A stretch of 64,000 bases of DNA, from NCBI RefSeq assembly GCF_900106845.1, contig NZ_LT629849.1:174908-238907 (forward strand), read 5' to 3'. Each line of letters opens with the position of its first letter. Position 1 is the stretch's first letter. Below the pieces are notes generated by a model. The model did no database searches. It was not told the DNA's origin and worked only from the letters and a program-made list of their open reading frames with translations. This document shows, piece by piece, positions 18,425 through 27,976 of the stretch. The position numbers and the translations under genes were made by a program. The stretch comes from Romboutsia timonensis (GTDB lineage: Bacteria; Bacillota; Clostridia; Peptostreptococcales; Peptostreptococcaceae).

Positions 18425-19093
18425 ATGAATGATTTAGTTGGATTAGTATCAAATCATCAGCAAGAATTTACTCCTTTAATAAAGTTATTTATAGTAATGA
18501 CATTTATGATGTTTTTACCGACTATCATCTTTATGATGACAAGTTTTGTAAGAATAATCATTACATTCTCATTTTTAAAATCAGCTTTAGGAGCTCAACA
18601 ATCTATACCTAATCAAATACTAGTAGGTATAGCATTAGTATTGACAATATTTATTATGTCACCAGTAGTAGATAAGATTAATAAAGAGGCTATACAGCCA
18701 TATAGAGAAGAAAAAATAACTTTTCAAGAGGGAATAGAAAAAGCTCAAATTCCTATGAAAGAATTTTTATTAAAAGAAACTAGAGATGAAGACATAAAAT
18801 TATTTTTAGATAGTGCTCGTATTGATAAAAATGATGTAACAAGAGAAAATTTACCATTACAAGTACTAGTACCAGCGTTTGCAATAAGTGAATTAAAAAC
18901 TGCGTTTCAAATTGGATTTTTAATATATTTACCATTCTTATTAATAGATTTGGTAGTATCAAGTGCATTGATGTCGATGGGGATGTTTATGCTACCACCA
19001 GCTATGATTTCTCTGCCTTTTAAACTTTTATTATTTATAATGGTAGACGGATGGAATTTATTAATTAAATCTTTAATTTTAAGTTTTAATTAG
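18425..19093 (+). CDS. fliP: Flagellar export-gate protein FliP
   Basis: A 222-residue membrane protein with about four hydrophobic segments. Family motifs are MTFMMFLPTIIFMMTSFVRI, FSFLKSALGAQQSIPNQIL, VLVPAFAISELKTAFQIGF and SALMSMGMFMLPPAMISLPF. It has no obvious cleaved signal peptide, as is usual for Gram-positive FliP. It forms the FliP-FliQ-FliR export core with the next two genes. Confidence 0.97.
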   Translation: MNDLVGLVSNHQQEFTPLIKLFIVMTFMMFLPTIIFMMTSFVRIIITFSFLKSALGAQQSIPNQILVGIALVLTIFIMSPVVDKINKEAIQPYREEKITFQEGIEKAQIPMKEFLLKETRDEDIKLFLDSARIDKNDVTRENLPLQVLVPAFAISELKTAFQIGFLIYLPFLLIDLVVSSALMSMGMFMLPPAMISLPFKLLLFIMVDGWNLLIKSLILSFN

Positions 19094-19108
19094 CAAGGAG
19101 ATGACATT

Positions 19109-19378
19109 ATGAGTGAACAGATGATAATGGGAATAATAACGAAAGCTTTATCTACTGCATTAATGGTAGCAGGTCCAATATTAATAATAGCATTGGTAAT
19201 TGGTTTGCTAGTTAGTGTATTCCAAGCAGCAACTCAAATACAAGAACAAACATTAACATTTGTACCTAAATTAATAGCTATAGCAACAATACTTCTTGTT
19301 GGAGGGAGTTGGATGCTTAATAAGTTAGTAGTTTTTACAAATGAGATTATGAATATAATAGCAAATGTAAAGGGATGA
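19109..19378 (+). CDS. fliQ: Flagellar export-gate protein FliQ
   Basis: An 89-residue, two-helix membrane protein with GPILIIALVIGLLVSVFQAA followed by TQIQEQTLTFVPKL, the FliQ family signature. Size is canonical. The gene lies 15 bp after fliP and 5 bp before the fused fliR-flhB gene. Confidence 0.97.
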   Translation: MSEQMIMGIITKALSTALMVAGPILIIALVIGLLVSVFQAATQIQEQTLTFVPKLIAIATILLVGGSWMLNKLVVFTNEIMNIIANVKG

Positions 19379-19383
19379 GATAA

Positions 19384-21210
19384 ATGATATTTGTATTTAT
19401 AAGGATATTAACGTTCTTTAGTTGTATAAATGTAATATTTCCAAATGGAACTCCTAAAGTATTTAAAGTGATGTTTTCTATATTTATCTCATTTATAATA
19501 TCTCCTTTTATACAAGCAGATATAGCTGTTCATTCACTTAGTCAACTTATTATATATGCATTAATGGAAACATTAACAGGATTAGTATTTGGCTTTATAA
19601 CTAATATGTGTTTCAATAGTTTAAAAATAGCAGGGAGTTTAATTGACCAGCAATTAGGTTTATCTATGGCAAATATATATGATCCAAATACTAATACTCA
19701 AAATACATTAATTGAAACTATTTTATATTGGTTAGGAGTAATGATTTTTTTTAGCATGAATGGACATCACCAGTTAATAGCGGGGATACAAAATAGCTTT
19801 AACTTAGTTAAAGTAGGTCAACTAATACTTAGCGGAAACTTTGACTATGTAATAAATGTATTTGTTCAATGTTTTATAATTGGAATAAAAATAGCAGTTC
19901 CTATGATTTTATCATTACTTATTGCAGAGTTACTAATTGGTTTTATATCAAAGAGCGTTCCACAATTAAATGTAATGATAATAGGTATGCCTTTGAAACT
20001 ACTAATAGGAATTATATTTTTAATGATAGCATTACCATTTATAGTGAGTAAAATTCACTATTTATTCAATCAGATACCATCTATTTTAGATGGAACTCTT
20101 AGTATGAATAATGACATGTTTTCTGGTGTAGGAGCTTTTGGATTTATGCTGTCTATGAGTGGAGATAAAACAGAAGACCCAACTCCTAAGAAAAAGAAGG
20201 ATGCTAGAAAGCAAGGTAATATAGCAAAAAGTTCTGAAGTTAATACTGCTATGACTTTTTTAGCAATATTAGTTGTAGTTTATACAATGTCAGACTTTAT
20301 AGTTTTTGAAGTTAAAAATTTTATGGTCAATATGCTTAGTGGAAACTTAAGTATGACTATAAATAATAATACTCTAAAAGTATTAATGTTTAAGATAATA
20401 CTTTCTTTTATGAAAGTAATTTTACCAATATGTCTAATCATAATGGCATTTGGAATTATAGGAAATTTAATTCAAACAGGTTTTTTCTTTTCAGGAGAAA
20501 GTTTAAAACCTAAGTTTTCAAAATTAAATCCTATCAATGGATTTAAAAATATGTTCTCATTAAAATCGTTAGTGAATCTTGTAAAAAGTATAGTTGTCAT
20601 ATCAGTAATGGTAGCTATAGGATATTCATTTATGAATAAGAATTTTGCAGGGATAATAAAAAGTGGGGATATATACACTCCATATTTGTTTGATACTATA
20701 GTTGATCTTATAAAAAATATACTAGGTACCATAGCTATGGTAGTAGTTGTTATAGCAATACTTGATTATGCATATCAAAAGTATAGCCATAATAAAGAGC
20801 TTAAGATGACTAAACAAGAAGTAAAAGAAGAGTACAAACAGATGGAAGGGGACCCTCACATAAAAGGAAAGATAAAGCAAAAACAAAGACAGATGGCAAC
20901 TCAAAGAATGATGCAAGCTGTTCCTTCGGCTACTGTAATTGTAACCAATCCTACACACATATCTATAGCAATAAGATATGAACAAGGAGTAGATAAAACA
21001 CCAGTAGTAGTAGCAAAAGGGGCAGATCAAGTGGCATTTAAAATAAGAGAAATCGCTAAAAGTCATGATGTACCGATTATTGAAAATGTACCTCTAGCAA
21101 GACTTATTTACAGAGAGGTTGAGATAGATCAAGAAATACCAGAAGAAATGTATAAAGCAGTTGCTGAAGTATTAGTAGCTGTGTATAAGATAAAAAATAA
21201 ATATAAGTAG
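19384..21210 (+). CDS. fliR-flhB: Fused FliR-FlhB flagellar export-gate protein
   Basis: One uninterrupted 608-residue frame. Residues 1-~255 are FliR (multi-spanning; FGFITNMCFNSLKIAGSLID, SMANIYDPNTNTQ). The FlhB part follows from about residue 257: GDKTEDPTPKKKKDARKQGN, four membrane segments, and the autocleavage site N522-P523-T-H in VIVTNPTHISIAIRYEQG. Such fusions are known in clostridia, including C. difficile. FlhB cleavage controls the switch from hook to filament export, so the fused protein probably splits into three chains or domains. Confidence 0.96.
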   Translation: MIFVFIRILTFFSCINVIFPNGTPKVFKVMFSIFISFIISPFIQADIAVHSLSQLIIYALMETLTGLVFGFITNMCFNSLKIAGSLIDQQLGLSMANIYDPNTNTQNTLIETILYWLGVMIFFSMNGHHQLIAGIQNSFNLVKVGQLILSGNFDYVINVFVQCFIIGIKIAVPMILSLLIAELLIGFISKSVPQLNVMIIGMPLKLLIGIIFLMIALPFIVSKIHYLFNQIPSILDGTLSMNNDMFSGVGAFGFMLSMSGDKTEDPTPKKKKDARKQGNIAKSSEVNTAMTFLAILVVVYTMSDFIVFEVKNFMVNMLSGNLSMTINNNTLKVLMFKIILSFMKVILPICLIIMAFGIIGNLIQTGFFFSGESLKPKFSKLNPINGFKNMFSLKSLVNLVKSIVVISVMVAIGYSFMNKNFAGIIKSGDIYTPYLFDTIVDLIKNILGTIAMVVVVIAILDYAYQKYSHNKELKMTKQEVKEEYKQMEGDPHIKGKIKQKQRQMATQRMMQAVPSATVIVTNPTHISIAIRYEQGVDKTPVVVAKGADQVAFKIREIAKSHDVPIIENVPLARLIYREVEIDQEIPEEMYKAVAEVLVAVYKIKNKYK

Positions 21211-21230
21211 TTATTAAGAAGAGGTTAAAT

Positions 21231-23294
21231 ATGGATAAATTAAGTTTAAAAGGCAGATTTGATATATTGGCCGGATTTGGAATACTAGGAATAGTATTAA
21301 TGATAATAATCCCACTTCCGCCATTTTTACTAGATGTATTGTTATCAGTAAACATAGCATTATCAATTCTTATATTACTACTTACTCTTTTTTCAACTAA
21401 TGTATTACAGCTATCTATGTTTCCAACAATATTGCTTGTTACAACATTATTTAGATTAGGTCTAAATATTTCATCAACAAGGCTTATATTAGGACAAGGT
21501 TATGCAGGAAATGTTATAGAGGCATTTGGTAGCTTTGTTGTTGGTGGGAATTACGTAGTAGGTGTAATTATATTTTTAATTATAATGATAGTACAGTTTG
21601 TTGTAATAACAAACGGTTCAGGAAGAGTATCAGAGGTATCAGCGAGATTTACACTTGATGCTATGCCTGGTAAACAAATGAGTATAGATGCAGATTTAGG
21701 TGCAGGAATAATAGACGAAAAAACTGCAAGAAAAAAAAGAGCAGAATTACAGCAAGAAGTAGACTTTTATGGTGCTATGGATGGTGCATCTAAGTTCGTA
21801 AAAGGAGATGCAATTGCAGGTATAATCATAACAATAATAAATGTATTAGGTGGAATTATTATTGGTGTAGTTATGATGGATATGAGTTTTGGTGAAGCTG
21901 TACAAAACTTTATAAGACTTACTATAGGGGATGGCCTTGTTGGTCAAATATCAGCATTACTAATATCAGTATCTGCAGGTATTTTAGTTACAAAGTCTAG
22001 TAACGAGAAAAACTTTGGTAATCTTTTAGGACAACAGTTAACATCAGTACCTGTAACTATAGGTATGGCAGGAGCTGTTTTGTTAATCTTAGGGTTTCTT
22101 CCAGGACTTCCTAAATTATCATTCTTTACATTAGGTGCTGGTGCATTAGCTACTTCATTTTTATTAAATAAAGAAGAAAAAGAAAAACAAAAACAAGAGG
22201 AATTACAATCTATACAAAGTGAAGCTGAAGATACTAAACCTAGTATAGAAATGGCAGAAGATGTGTCTAGCCTTATAAATGTTGAGCCGATAGAAGTTGA
22301 AATTGGATATGGTCTTATACCACTTGCAGATGAAAGTAATGGAGGGGACTTATTACAAAGAATAGTTTCTATAAGAAGACAGTGTGCAATTGATATGGGG
22401 ATACTAGTACAACCAATAAGAATTAGAGATAATCTTCAGTTAGAGCCAAATCAATACAGTATAAAAATAAAAGGAAATGTAGTAGCAACATATAGTCTTA
22501 TGCCAACAATGTTATTATGTATGAATCCTATGGGAACAGATATTAATATTGATGGAATAAGAGTTAAAGAACCTACATTTGGTCTTGATGCATTATGGAT
22601 AAGTTCGGATAAGGCAGAAGAAGCAGAATTATATGGACTAACTGTTGTAGACCCAACAACTATACTAGTTACCCATTTATTAGAAATAATAAAATCTAAG
22701 GCACATGAACTTATTGGTAGACAAGAGGTTAAATTAATTATAGATTCGGCTAAAGAAAGATATAGTGCCGTTGTTGATGAGCTAATCCCAGATTTAATGA
22801 CATTAGGAGAGGTTCAAAAAGTATTACAAAACTTATTAAGAGAAAATATTTCAATAAAAGATAGAGTTACAATTCTAGAAACGTTAGCTGATAATGCTAG
22901 AAATACAAAGGATATAGAACTTTTAACTGAGTATGTAAGAATGGCTATGAGTAGAAGTATTTGTTCTAACTTAGTTGATGAAAATAACTCTATAACAGTA
23001 GCAACTTTATCTATGGAAGTAGAAAATATAATAAGCAATAGCTTACAAAGATCTATTAATGGTACATATCCAGCAATAGACCCAGATACAACAAACAAGA
23101 TATTCTCTAGTATACAAAATACAGTAGAAAGCATTCATTTTAATAATAATAGAACTATACTTCTAGTTTCTCCAAAAATAAGAGCGCCTTTTAGAAAGTT
23201 AGTTGAAATGGTATTTCCTAATATAACAGTTTTATCATTAAATGAAATACCGAGTGATATTCAGATAAAGGCTCAAGGTACAGTAAATATATAG
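21231..23294 (+). CDS. flhA: Flagellar export-gate protein FlhA
   Basis: A 687-residue protein with eight predicted membrane helices in the first ~310 residues. The FHIPEP signature region includes TLFRLGLNISSTRLIL, RFTLDAMPGKQMSIDADLGA and FVKGDAIAGIIITIINVLGG. The C-terminal cytoplasmic domain docks chaperones. It is normally followed by flhF and flhG in clostridia; here the sigma factor gene starts 15 bp later. Confidence 0.98.
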   Translation: MDKLSLKGRFDILAGFGILGIVLMIIIPLPPFLLDVLLSVNIALSILILLLTLFSTNVLQLSMFPTILLVTTLFRLGLNISSTRLILGQGYAGNVIEAFGSFVVGGNYVVGVIIFLIIMIVQFVVITNGSGRVSEVSARFTLDAMPGKQMSIDADLGAGIIDEKTARKKRAELQQEVDFYGAMDGASKFVKGDAIAGIIITIINVLGGIIIGVVMMDMSFGEAVQNFIRLTIGDGLVGQISALLISVSAGILVTKSSNEKNFGNLLGQQLTSVPVTIGMAGAVLLILGFLPGLPKLSFFTLGAGALATSFLLNKEEKEKQKQEELQSIQSEAEDTKPSIEMAEDVSSLINVEPIEVEIGYGLIPLADESNGGDLLQRIVSIRRQCAIDMGILVQPIRIRDNLQLEPNQYSIKIKGNVVATYSLMPTMLLCMNPMGTDINIDGIRVKEPTFGLDALWISSDKAEEAELYGLTVVDPTTILVTHLLEIIKSKAHELIGRQEVKLIIDSAKERYSAVVDELIPDLMTLGEVQKVLQNLLRENISIKDRVTILETLADNARNTKDIELLTEYVRMAMSRSICSNLVDENNSITVATLSMEVENIISNSLQRSINGTYPAIDPDTTNKIFSSIQNTVESIHFNNNRTILLVSPKIRAPFRKLVEMVFPNITVLSLNEIPSDIQIKAQGTVNI

Positions 23295-23309
23295 TAGGAG
23301 GTGTGTATT

Positions 23310-24023
23310 GTGACTACTCAAAGTCAAGAAGAATTCATAGTGAATAATATGAATATTGTTAAAAATATAGCATCTAAGTATTATACAGATAAAATAGGAT
23401 TAGACTATGAAGATTTAGTTAGTTATGGCGTTATGGGACTTATAGATGCAAGAAAAAAGTTTGATGAAAGTAGAGGCGTAAAATTTTCAACTTATGCTTC
23501 AATCAGAGTATCTTCATTTATAATAGACGAAATAAGAAAATACTCACCGGTATCAAGAACTTATATGAGCAAAATAAAGGAATACAATAAATGTGTAGAT
23601 CAATTGCAACAAAAGCTTTTTAGAAAGCCAAGTGAAGATGAAATTGCACAATATATGGATATAACTAAAAAAGAAGTAATTAGTATTAGAAATAAAATGA
23701 AAACTTCAAGTAATATATCCATAGACCATACAGTTTCAGAAGGTGAAAAAGAATTTAGTATTATAGATACTATTGAAGATGAAGATATTCTTTGCCCAGA
23801 AGAAGCCTTTGAGCAAAAGGAGCTTCAAGATGTGTTAGCTAAAGCAATAGACATGTTAAAAGAAAAAGATCGATTAGTATTATCTCTTTATTATTATGAA
23901 GAGTTAACTTTAAAAGAAATTGGGGAAATACTTGGAGTATCAGAATCAAGAGTTTCCCAATTAAATAATAGAGCTATTTCTAATTTAAGAGCTGCTATGA
24001 AAAAGTTAAAGTATATTGATTAA
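23310..24023 (+). CDS. fliA: Flagellar sigma factor FliA/SigD (sigma-28)
   Basis: A 237-residue sigma-70-family factor. Region 2 is LDYEDLVSYGVMGLIDARKK with FSTYASIRVSSFIIDEIRKY. Region 3 is near KPSEDEIAQYM, and region 4 ends in ELTLKEIGEILGVSESRVSQ. I place the start at GTG 23310, 7 bp after AGGAGGT, rather than the GTG at 23301 inside that site. It should direct late flagellar and chemotaxis genes; candidate target promoters lie before the receptor gene and cheV. Confidence 0.95.
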   Translation: MTTQSQEEFIVNNMNIVKNIASKYYTDKIGLDYEDLVSYGVMGLIDARKKFDESRGVKFSTYASIRVSSFIIDEIRKYSPVSRTYMSKIKEYNKCVDQLQQKLFRKPSEDEIAQYMDITKKEVISIRNKMKTSSNISIDHTVSEGEKEFSIIDTIEDEDILCPEEAFEQKELQDVLAKAIDMLKEKDRLVLSLYYYEELTLKEIGEILGVSESRVSQLNNRAISNLRAAMKKLKYID

Positions 24024-24035
24024 GGAGGAATTAAC

Positions 24036-24809
24036 ATGCTTAGAAGTATGTATGCATCTGTGTCTTCAATGTTAACTTTACAAGCAAGGCAAGGTGTTAT
24101 AACTAATAATTTAGCAAATATAAACACAACAGGATATAAAGGTCAAACTGTAGTAGCAAAAAGCTTTGATGAGATGTTACTACATAATAAAGATAGTTAT
24201 GAAAATGGAGTTTCTAATGTAAAAGACTTAGGTTCTTTAAGTTTTGGAGTTAGAATAGATGATACTTTTACTAGCTATAATCAAGGAAGCTTAGTTTCAA
24301 CTGATAACAATACAGATTTTGCAATAGTTGGGAGTGGATTTTTCCAAGTTTCTGATGATGCAAATAATACTTACTATACAAGAGATGGTTCATTTAAAGT
24401 AAACCCTCAAGGTTACTTAGTAACTAATTCTGGAGAATATGTTATGGGTACAAATACCCAAACAGGAAATTCTGAAAGAATATATGTAGGTACAGACCTT
24501 ATTAGCATATCACCTGATAATAGCGTAATGATAAATGGAGAAAATAAGTATAAATTCAATATAGTTGATTTTGAAAATTATGATAACCTAACTAAATATG
24601 GAAATAATCTGTATAAAGGAGAGGGAGGATTTAACTCTAACAATTACAGTATAAAGCAAAAATATTTAGAAGGTTCAAATGTAGATTCTATAAATGAGAT
24701 AGCTATGATGATGGAAACTGTCAATGAATTTGAAGCAAATCAAAAGGTTATCCAAACTATAGACTCAATACTTGGGCAAATAGCAAGTGATATAGGTAGA
24801 GTAAAATAA
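24036..24809 (+). CDS. flgF: Flagellar distal rod protein, FlgF/FlgG type
   Basis: A 257-residue rod protein starting LRSMYASVSSMLTLQARQGV, followed by TNNLANINTTGYKGQ. It has TDFAIVGSGFFQV and YTRDGSFKVNPQGYLV, and the C-terminal helix SVDSINEIAMM-like region ends in FEANQKVIQTIDSILGQ. C. difficile annotates the equivalent gene as flgG1 and the next as flgG. The FlgF name is a positional choice, as the two paralogues cannot be separated securely by eye. Confidence 0.85.
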   Translation: MLRSMYASVSSMLTLQARQGVITNNLANINTTGYKGQTVVAKSFDEMLLHNKDSYENGVSNVKDLGSLSFGVRIDDTFTSYNQGSLVSTDNNTDFAIVGSGFFQVSDDANNTYYTRDGSFKVNPQGYLVTNSGEYVMGTNTQTGNSERIYVGTDLISISPDNSVMINGENKYKFNIVDFENYDNLTKYGNNLYKGEGGFNSNNYSIKQKYLEGSNVDSINEIAMMMETVNEFEANQKVIQTIDSILGQIASDIGRVK

Positions 24810-24830
24810 TATTAATAGGAGGAAATATCA

Positions 24831-25592
24831 ATGTATAACATAATGAACAACAGTATAACTGGAATGTCTGCTAATCAAGGAAAAATTGATATTATTTCTA
24901 ATAATATAGCAAACTCACAAACTGTAGGTTATAAAAAACTAGATTCAGGTTTTCTAGATTTATATACAGATACTTTATCTAGACAATCATATCCACATAA
25001 TGGAGATAATTTAATAACTGGAACTGGAGTAAAATTATCAAGTGCGACTAGAAACTTAACTCAAGGTGCATTAAAGGAAACTGGTATAAATACAGAAATA
25101 GCAATAGATGGAGATGGATATTTTAGAGTAATATCAAATGATGGAACATACAAGTACACTAGAAATGGAGAATTTAGTTTTGACTCAAATGGAAAGTTAG
25201 TTGACGATTCTGGAAATATCTTAGACATAACTTATAATCAAGGTATTAATGGTCAAGGTTTAAATTTATCAAATGGAGATCTTACAATAAGCAATAATGG
25301 ACAAGTATTTCTAAATAAACAAAATGTGGGTAGTATAACTCTATATATGCCACAAGGTAATAATGATTTTACATCAGTTGGAGATAATTTATTTGCTCTT
25401 AATGATGGAGCTACACTTACAACGGTAGAAAATCCAAAACTTCATCAAGGATATGTTGAAATGTCTAATGTAAGTATGCAAGCAGAAATGACTGATTTAA
25501 TTATGGCACAAAGAGCATTTCAATTTAATAGTAGGGCAATGCAGTCTACAAATGAGATGTGGGAAATGATAAATAACCTTAGAAGTAGATAA
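24831..25592 (+). CDS. flgG: Flagellar distal rod protein FlgG
   Basis: A 253-residue rod protein: MYNIMNNSITGMSANQGKID, SNNIANSQTVGYKKL, INTEIAIDGDGYFRVI, YTRNGEFSFDSNGKLVDDSG, and the C-terminal YVEMSNVSMQAEMTDLIMAQ then RAFQFNSRAMQSTNEM. The conserved MSNV and RAFQ segments favour FlgG. It is the second of two adjacent rod genes and precedes fliM. Confidence 0.88.
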   Translation: MYNIMNNSITGMSANQGKIDIISNNIANSQTVGYKKLDSGFLDLYTDTLSRQSYPHNGDNLITGTGVKLSSATRNLTQGALKETGINTEIAIDGDGYFRVISNDGTYKYTRNGEFSFDSNGKLVDDSGNILDITYNQGINGQGLNLSNGDLTISNNGQVFLNKQNVGSITLYMPQGNNDFTSVGDNLFALNDGATLTTVENPKLHQGYVEMSNVSMQAEMTDLIMAQRAFQFNSRAMQSTNEMWEMINNLRSR

Positions 25593-25619
25593 TATCTTGA
25601 GAGGAGGTAGGTTTTAATT

Positions 25620-26507
25620 ATGGATGAAAATGTAAGAGTATATGACTTTAAAAAGCCACAAAGATACTCAAGTGATAATATGAGATTCTTATCTGTAGTT
25701 TCAGAAGAATTCTGTAAAAATGTAAACTTATTCTTAGCTTATGAACTAAAAAAGCAAAAAATACACTGTAAAATTGAAAAAGTTGAGCAAACAAACTATG
25801 ATGAATTTATAAATTTAATTGATAAAGATTCAGTAATTGCAGAACATGCTATACAACCATTAGTACAAGATTTAATTTACCAAATTGATAAAACTATAGC
25901 CCTTACTTTAATTGATGTAGTTTTAGGTGGAGATGGACTTTTAGAAAATTATGATAGAAACCTTACTGAAATAGATAAGCAATTATTATTTCAAAGTGTT
26001 AATGACTTCTTAAAGAGAATGTATGTAGTTGAAAGTTGTACACACAGAGAAGTATTAAGAGTTCATATAAATGCGGGAGCAAGTAAAAAATATCCTATAA
26101 GTGAATCTGTCTTAATTGCACATATGAAGGTTATGTATGAAGACAAGGAAATAGGTAAAATGAGATTTTGTGAACCATATAGCTGTATGGAACCAATACT
26201 TGATTTATTAGAAACTAAAAAATTATTTAGAAATAAGAATCAAGAATATGATTTTGAATTTACAAATGCAATTTATAACAATGTGTGCGGAGCGAAGGTT
26301 GATTTAATTGCAAGATTAGGAAAATCAACTATAAAAGTAAATGAACTCCTTGATTTAAAAGTAGGAGATATAATAACTTTAGATACAAAAGTAGATGGAG
26401 ATATAGAGCTAGATGTTTCTGAAGCTAGATCGTTTAAATGTAGACCAGGATTAATAAAAAATAAAAATGGTGTAGTAATAACTGATAGTGTTAAGAAAGG
26501 AGTATAG
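25620..26507 (+). CDS. fliM: Flagellar switch protein FliM lacking the N-terminal CheY-P motif
   Basis: A 295-residue protein. It begins directly at the middle domain (VRVYDFKKPQRYSSDNMRFL), continues through TALTLIDVVLGGDG-like segments, and ends in a SpoA (C-ring) domain with NELLDLKVGDIITLDTKVDG. Typical FliM has ~40 further N-terminal residues with the LSQxEIDALL peptide that binds phospho-CheY; none is present. Only 27 bp separate it from flgG, and the start is fixed by GAGGAGGTAGG, so an upstream extension is not possible in this frame arrangement. Confidence 0.93.
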   Translation: MDENVRVYDFKKPQRYSSDNMRFLSVVSEEFCKNVNLFLAYELKKQKIHCKIEKVEQTNYDEFINLIDKDSVIAEHAIQPLVQDLIYQIDKTIALTLIDVVLGGDGLLENYDRNLTEIDKQLLFQSVNDFLKRMYVVESCTHREVLRVHINAGASKKYPISESVLIAHMKVMYEDKEIGKMRFCEPYSCMEPILDLLETKKLFRNKNQEYDFEFTNAIYNNVCGAKVDLIARLGKSTIKVNELLDLKVGDIITLDTKVDGDIELDVSEARSFKCRPGLIKNKNGVVITDSVKKGV

Positions 26508-26510
26508 ACA

Positions 26511-26774
26511 ATGAATAAAAATCTTGCTAGAGTATTAGATATAGAACTTAATGTAAGTGTTATTCTTGGTAGAACTAAGATGGCACTAAAAGACATATTT
26601 GAGCTAGGTAAAGGTTCATTAATAGAATTGGATACCTTTGAAAATCAAGAGGTTGAAATATATGTAAATGGAAGAAAAATCGGATATGGTCAAATAGTTG
26701 TAATAGACCAAAACTTCGGAGTTAGAATAACTAATATACTTGGTGAAGATGAATTAGTCAAAACATTAAGTTAA
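26511..26774 (+). CDS. fliN: Flagellar switch protein FliN (minimal SpoA domain)
   Basis: An 87-residue protein consisting only of the SpoA/C-ring domain: VLDIELNVSVILGRTKMALK, IFELGKGSLIELD, VEIYVNGRKIGYGQIVVID, FGVRIT. It lacks the CheC-like N-terminal extension found in Bacillus FliY. It starts 3 bp after fliM and forms the lower C-ring with it. Confidence 0.95.
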   Translation: MNKNLARVLDIELNVSVILGRTKMALKDIFELGKGSLIELDTFENQEVEIYVNGRKIGYGQIVVIDQNFGVRITNILGEDELVKTLS

Positions 26775-26802
26775 GGGTATCTATCATAGGAAGGACTGGT
26801 AA

Positions 26803-27885
26803 ATGAGTAAATTATTAAAAAGCAAGTACAATAATAGTGGGGATAGATGTGTAGATGCTTGCTTAAGCTATGGAGAATTAAGGTACTTAGACCATGAGGG
26901 GCAGCCCATTAATATTGAGGTTCCTGAAGATAAATATGAAGAAGCAATAATAGATTTTACTGAAAGAAAAAAAGAAGGATTGGTAAGTAGCAGTATAGAT
27001 CCAATTAAGGTATTAAAAAAAGGAAGCTTCACATATAATCAAGTAAAAAATATAGCAAATTTGAATAAGATAAAAGGGTTAAGAGTTTTTGAAATAGACG
27101 GAAGTATAGAACTTGAACATACTTTAGGTGTATCAGGAAGTATAGAGTATGCTTTAGCTATATGGAATGGTGATAGCAAAGAAGTAGCATTAGAAAAAGC
27201 AATTATTAGAGCTATAAAAATACATGGTGTAAATTTTGTAAAGTCATTAAAGCTTGATGAAAAATATGAATCTATATATGACAAAGTAGCTAAATTAGGT
27301 AGTATAGCAGAAAATCAATTATATACTATAAAATATTGTAAAATCCAAGATGAGATATATAGTAATATTGTAGATATGAGAATTAACTTAAAAAGGGGTT
27401 CTGATATTGCAATAGGAAGTATTGGTTCTTTAATAGGTTTTATATTAGTACAATTATTTACTAATTTTGGAAAGTTATTAAATAATATATTTATTCATGT
27501 AGGGATTAGTATATTTATTATGATTTTATTTTATATTCTTTCAATAAAACTTGTAAAGGCGATAAGCTATAATTACATAAAAAATACCAATGGCTCTATA
27601 ATTGATATGTTTAATGATGAACTTGAGTATTATAGTTATAATAATCTTCTTACAGAAGATGAAAATAATATTATAGTTGAAAATATAACGAAGGGAGAAA
27701 TTTCAAAGTTAATTGTTGAAATAAAGGGTAGTGTTAACAAAAAAATATCTATAAATAAAGTGATATCAAAAGAAACTGAATTTATTTTAGAATCTAGACG
27801 AAATATTTTTCTTCCAAATGATAATGAAATAAAGGAAATAACTGAAAGTCTTATCAAAAAATATTTTAATAAAGTTAATGTATAA
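26803..27885 (+). CDS. Uncharacterised membrane protein at the end of the flagellar operon
   Basis: A 360-residue protein that I do not recognise. Residues 1-~195 are soluble and mixed alpha/beta. Two hydrophobic segments follow near residues 205-225 (GSIGSLIGFILVQLF) and ~232-252 (HVGISIFIMILFYILSI). The C-terminal ~100 residues are soluble and charged. It starts 28 bp after fliN and is followed by a strong terminator, so it is the last gene of the flagellar transcript. That supports a motility-linked role, but no catalytic motif is visible. Confidence 0.7.
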   Translation: MSKLLKSKYNNSGDRCVDACLSYGELRYLDHEGQPINIEVPEDKYEEAIIDFTERKKEGLVSSSIDPIKVLKKGSFTYNQVKNIANLNKIKGLRVFEIDGSIELEHTLGVSGSIEYALAIWNGDSKEVALEKAIIRAIKIHGVNFVKSLKLDEKYESIYDKVAKLGSIAENQLYTIKYCKIQDEIYSNIVDMRINLKRGSDIAIGSIGSLIGFILVQLFTNFGKLLNNIFIHVGISIFIMILFYILSIKLVKAISYNYIKNTNGSIIDMFNDELEYYSYNNLLTEDENNIIVENITKGEISKLIVEIKGSVNKKISINKVISKETEFILESRRNIFLPNDNEIKEITESLIKKYFNKVNV

Positions 27886-27888
27886 AAA

Positions 27889-27928
27889 AATTGCTCTGAA
27901 CAATTTATATGTTCAGAGTAATTTTTTT
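27889..27928 (+). terminator. Terminator of the flagellar operon
   Basis: TTGCTCTGAAC, a short loop, then GTTCAGAGTAA followed by TTTTTTT. It closes the ~20-kb flagellar operon and separates it from the chemotaxis genes. Confidence 0.92.
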
Positions 27929-27976
27929 ATTATATAAAATGAATAAGGTAAAAAATAAAAAATTTGTCGAAAAATG

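Noticed and set aside
20722-21066. Minus-strand open frames inside flagellar genes, for example within flhB
   Set aside because: They are antisense shadows with compositional bias (Ser, Phe, Tyr, Ile) and no ribosome sites; the + strand genes are well supported.
23301-23312. GTG at 23301 as start of fliA
   Set aside because: It falls within the AGGAGGT ribosome binding site; GTG 23310 has correct spacing.
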